From positions 10,133-26,705 of the forward strand of contig FR887291.1 in the NCBI GenBank assembly GCA_000436755.1: a stretch of DNA of 16,573 nt, given 5' to 3'. Positions 14,750-16,573 of this stretch are shown one piece after another; positions within the stretch are counted from its first letter, which is position 1; every line of letters begins with the position of its first letter. The position numbers and the translations under genes were made by a program. Origin of the DNA: Clostridium sp. CAG:253. Its GTDB lineage: Bacteria > Bacillota > Clostridia > Lachnospirales > Lachnospiraceae. The notes below the pieces were generated by a model, which saw only the letters and a program-made list of their open reading frames with translations, had not been told where the DNA came from and did no database searches.

Positions 14750-15601
14750 ATGGCAACAACAGCACCGGTAGTTAATGGTCAGGTACAGATTTCAGAGAGT
14801 TCACAGCAGACTAAAGAGAGAAAGACAAATGATTCACTTGGAAAGGAAGATTTCCTTTTGCTGCTCGTAACACAGATGCAGTATCAGGATCCGCTGGAAC
14901 CGACAAGCAATACTGAATATGTAGCACAGCTTGCACAGTTCTCTGAACTTGAGCAGATGGAAAATCTGAATTCAACAACAGTAAACACATCAGCGTATTC
15001 ACTTGTTGGAAAAGAGGTTAAAGTTGAGCAGAAATCAAGCACCGGTCAGGCAACAGAAGTACAGGGTACGGTTGATTATGTTACAATACAGAATAATAAG
15101 GCATATGTCTCTATAGATGGAAACTTATATTCATATGATGACATAACAGAAGTAATTGATTCATCATACCTTATTTCACAGTATCTTCCTAAGGTAGCAG
15201 CACAGACTGTTACATATAAGCACCATGATCCACAGGATGTTCAGGTGACCGGCATAAGTCTTGGTTCACACGGATATGAAGCATCTTCAATGGGTATTGG
15301 AATTATGGATGCAAATGGAAATACAACAAAAGTAGATAAGAGTAAACTCAGTTATAAGGATGGTACACTTACAATTGATAAATCTGCCTTTGCAGGACTT
15401 GATGCCGGAACTTACACAATAGGTTTTGTGTTTGATGATTCAAACAGCACTGTAGATGTATCAAATGTTAAACTCGTTGTAAAAGGAATTAAAGAAGAAA
15501 CTTCAACGAATGATGGTAAGACAGATACAGATGGTTCAGACAGTGATAAGACTGACAGTACAACAGACAACAGTACAAGTACAACAGAAAAAACTGAGTA
15601 G
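14750..15601 (+). CDS. flgD: Flagellar hook capping/assembly protein FlgD
   Basis: FlgD is the cap at the tip of the growing hook that guides FlgE polymerisation. The product is 283 aa. The conserved N-terminal domain is clear at ~28-74 (LGKEDFLLLLVTQMQYQDPL, then EPTSNTEYVAQLAQFSELEQ, MENLN). YSLVGKEVKVEQKS opens the barrel/Ig-like C-terminal region (~83-245), where a FLN/Ig-type segment is seen around VQVTGISLGSHGYEAS and LDAGTYTIGFVFDDSN. Residues ~250-283 form an unusual Asp/Thr/Ser-rich acidic tail. AAAGGAGG (14735-14742) stands 7 nt before ATG 14750. Placement between fliK and flgE fits joint control of hook building. Confidence 0.94.
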   Translation: MATTAPVVNGQVQISESSQQTKERKTNDSLGKEDFLLLLVTQMQYQDPLEPTSNTEYVAQLAQFSELEQMENLNSTTVNTSAYSLVGKEVKVEQKSSTGQATEVQGTVDYVTIQNNKAYVSIDGNLYSYDDITEVIDSSYLISQYLPKVAAQTVTYKHHDPQDVQVTGISLGSHGYEASSMGIGIMDANGNTTKVDKSKLSYKDGTLTIDKSAFAGLDAGTYTIGFVFDDSNSTVDVSNVKLVVKGIKEETSTNDGKTDTDGSDSDKTDSTTDNSTSTTEKTE

Positions 15602-15643
15602 GTAGAATTGAAAAGGGAAAAGTAAAGAGAGGTGGATTTATTT

Positions 15644-16033
15644 ATGCAGAGACTTAACGATGGATATTCATCAATCAATAAAATGGCAAGTCAGATCATA
15701 AATCAAAAAAGTACAAATAAAAATACTTCCACTGGCTCAGAGAATTCATTTGAGAAAATACTTAATTCTACTCAGGAATCTGATGAGAGCTTAAAATTTT
15801 CAAAGCATGCCAATGAGAGACTTGCAAATAGAAACATAAATTTATCTGCGGAGCAGATGGAACGTCTCGAAAATGGTACAACGAAGGCTAGGGAAAAAGG
15901 AATTCAGGAGTCTTTGGTTATGGTAGATGATCTTGCATTTATTGTAAATGTTAAGAATAATACAGTGATTACGGCAATGAATGACAAAACAGATTCAATA
16001 TTCACAAATATTGATGGTGCAGTAATCAGCTAA
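15644..16033 (+). CDS. TIGR02530-type flagellar operon protein, function unknown
   Basis: A small soluble protein of 129 aa between flgD and flgE, the position described for the TIGR02530 flagellar operon family. The core runs from ~50: LKFSKHANERLANRNINLSA, EQMERLENGTTKAREKGIQE, SLVMVDDLAFIVNVKNNTVI, ending TNIDGAVIS. The F-S-x-H-A-x-x-R-L-x-x-R pattern is the family hallmark. Residues 1-48 are polar and probably disordered. No signal peptide or membrane helix is visible. ATG 15644 is chosen because GAGGTGG (15629-15635) sits 8 nt upstream; the in-frame GTG at 15632 lies inside that ribosome site. Context suggests a hook-assembly or export role (chaperone or regulator), but no activity can be read from the sequence. 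Confidence 0.82.
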   Translation: MQRLNDGYSSINKMASQIINQKSTNKNTSTGSENSFEKILNSTQESDESLKFSKHANERLANRNINLSAEQMERLENGTTKAREKGIQESLVMVDDLAFIVNVKNNTVITAMNDKTDSIFTNIDGAVIS

Positions 16034-16069
16034 AGAATACTTTTACGCCGGACCTCATATGGAAGCGTG

Positions 16070-16097
16070 GAAAATCCTGACTGATTGATGGATTTTC
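16070..16097 (+). promoter_or_regulatory. Hairpin 1 in the flgE leader
   Basis: GAAAATCC (16070-16077) pairs perfectly with GGATTTTC (16090-16097) around a 12-nt loop. There is no T-run directly after it, so it does not look like a terminator. An ATGGA motif (16088-16092) straddles the loop and the 3' arm. It lies in the 139-nt gap 16034-16172, the longest inside the flagellar operon. Confidence 0.55.
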
Positions 16098-16116
16098 AGG
16101 TATTCAGGCTTTTATA

Positions 16117-16151
16117 AAAACACTATACAGCTATATCAAAGTAAGTGTTTT
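16117..16151 (+). promoter_or_regulatory. Hairpin 2 just upstream of the flgE ribosome site
   Basis: AAAACACT (16117-16124) pairs perfectly with AGTGTTTT (16144-16151) around a 19-nt loop. The 3' arm ends 5 nt before the ribosome site AAGGAGG (16157-16163). It could modulate access to the flgE ribosome site or protect a processed 5' end. It has no adjacent T-run beyond the stem itself. Confidence 0.5.
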
Positions 16152-16172
16152 GTAAGAAGGAGGAAAAATATT

Positions 16173-16573
16173 ATGATGAGATCACTTTATTCTGGTGTTG
16201 CAGGTCTTAAAACACACCAGACAAAGATGGATGTTATTGGTAATAATATTGCCAATGTAAACACAGTAGGATTTAAATCAAGCAGTGTAAACTTTGCAGA
16301 CCAGTTTTATCAGACTATGTCATCTGCAACAGGTGCCGATGCAGCAACAGGTGCCGCAGGTACAAATGCGAAGCAGATAGGTCTTGGTTCTTCGGTAGCA
16401 TCTATTACAACAAATATTACTGAACCTGGTGGAACACAGACAACAAACAGAGCACTTGATGTCGCTATCAACGGTGATTCATTCCTTATCGTAAAGTCAG
16501 CCGGAGCAACATACTTTACAAAGTCAGGAGCACTTAATGTAGACGCAGGCGGTACATTATACTGTACAACAAA
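16173..16573 (+). CDS. flgE: Flagellar hook protein FlgE, 3' truncated by window edge
   Basis: FlgE polymerises to form the hook, the universal joint between rod and filament. Only 133 complete codons are present; the frame is open to the window end. The N-terminal D0 region is diagnostic: MMRSLYSGVAGLKTHQTKMD followed by VIGNNIANVNTVGFKSSSVN (the family signature) and FADQFYQTMSSATGADAATG. The segment QIGLGSSVASITTNITEPGG and TNRALDVAINGDSFLIV match the conserved part after D0 in FlgE/FlgG-type proteins. Position after flgD and the TIGR02530 gene favours FlgE over FlgF or FlgG. Two adjacent ATG codons (16173, 16176) follow AAGGAGG (16157-16163) by 9 and 12 nt; the first is preferred. Confidence 0.93.
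   Translation, partial: MMRSLYSGVAGLKTHQTKMDVIGNNIANVNTVGFKSSSVNFADQFYQTMSSATGADAATGAAGTNAKQIGLGSSVASITTNITEPGGTQTTNRALDVAINGDSFLIVKSAGATYFTKSGALNVDAGGTLYCTT

Noticed and set aside
1..16573. Search for an undescribed defence, mobile or biosynthetic system
   Set aside because: All strong coding frames belong to known housekeeping or flagellar families in conserved order. No transposase, integrase, CRISPR repeat, toxin-antitoxin pair, rRNA or tRNA gene was seen on either strand.

Overview
The window is an AT-rich, tightly packed stretch in which every gene lies on the + strand. It looks chromosomal and comes from a motile member of the Firmicutes/Clostridia. The gene order (comM, dprA, topA, codY, then a flgB-to-flgE flagellar operon), the frequent AAGGAGG-type ribosome sites, the CodY repressor and the protein sequences together suggest a Lachnospiraceae-like gut anaerobe such as Roseburia, Agathobacter or Butyrivibrio. 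The family-level placement is inference from sequence style and synteny; no search was run.

Region 1 (1-5378) is a housekeeping operon. It holds the 3' nine-tenths of a ComM/YifB-type AAA+ ATPase, DprA (overlapping comM by 14 nt), DNA topoisomerase I, and CodY, which starts one base after the topA stop. It ends in a clear hairpin-plus-T-run terminator at 5386-5430.

Region 2 (5431-5671) is the only substantial non-coding stretch. It carries a plausible sigma-A promoter (TTGTAT, 16 nt, TATAAT), a perfect 9-bp palindrome over the expected transcription start, a weak CodY-box-like sequence overlapping the -10, and a leader of roughly 120 nt.

Region 3 (5672-16573, continuing beyond the window) is a flagellar basal-body and hook operon: flgB, flgC (rod), fliE (rod-ring adapter), fliF (MS ring), fliG (rotor/switch), fliH-fliI-fliJ (export ATPase complex), a YlxF/MotE-like membrane protein, fliK (hook-length ruler), flgD (hook cap), a small TIGR02530-type flagellar operon protein of unknown role, and flgE (hook, 3' truncated by the window). 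Genes are separated by 4-140 nt or overlap. The order follows base-to-tip assembly and matches the Bacillus fla/che operon. The widest gap inside the operon (16034-16172, before flgE) has two perfect 8-bp inverted repeats and several GGA motifs, so it may control hook protein synthesis after transcription.

I found no mobile elements, CRISPR arrays, rRNA or tRNA genes, and no convincing undescribed system. This is a canonical motility locus. Its more interesting points are the regulatory sequences around flgB and flgE, an effector domain in CodY that looks diverged, and the two poorly characterised operon members. Five gene starts were moved downstream of the longest open frame (flgB, fliG, the ylxF-like gene, the TIGR02530 gene) or kept at a non-ATG codon (fliH), based on ribosome-site spacing.
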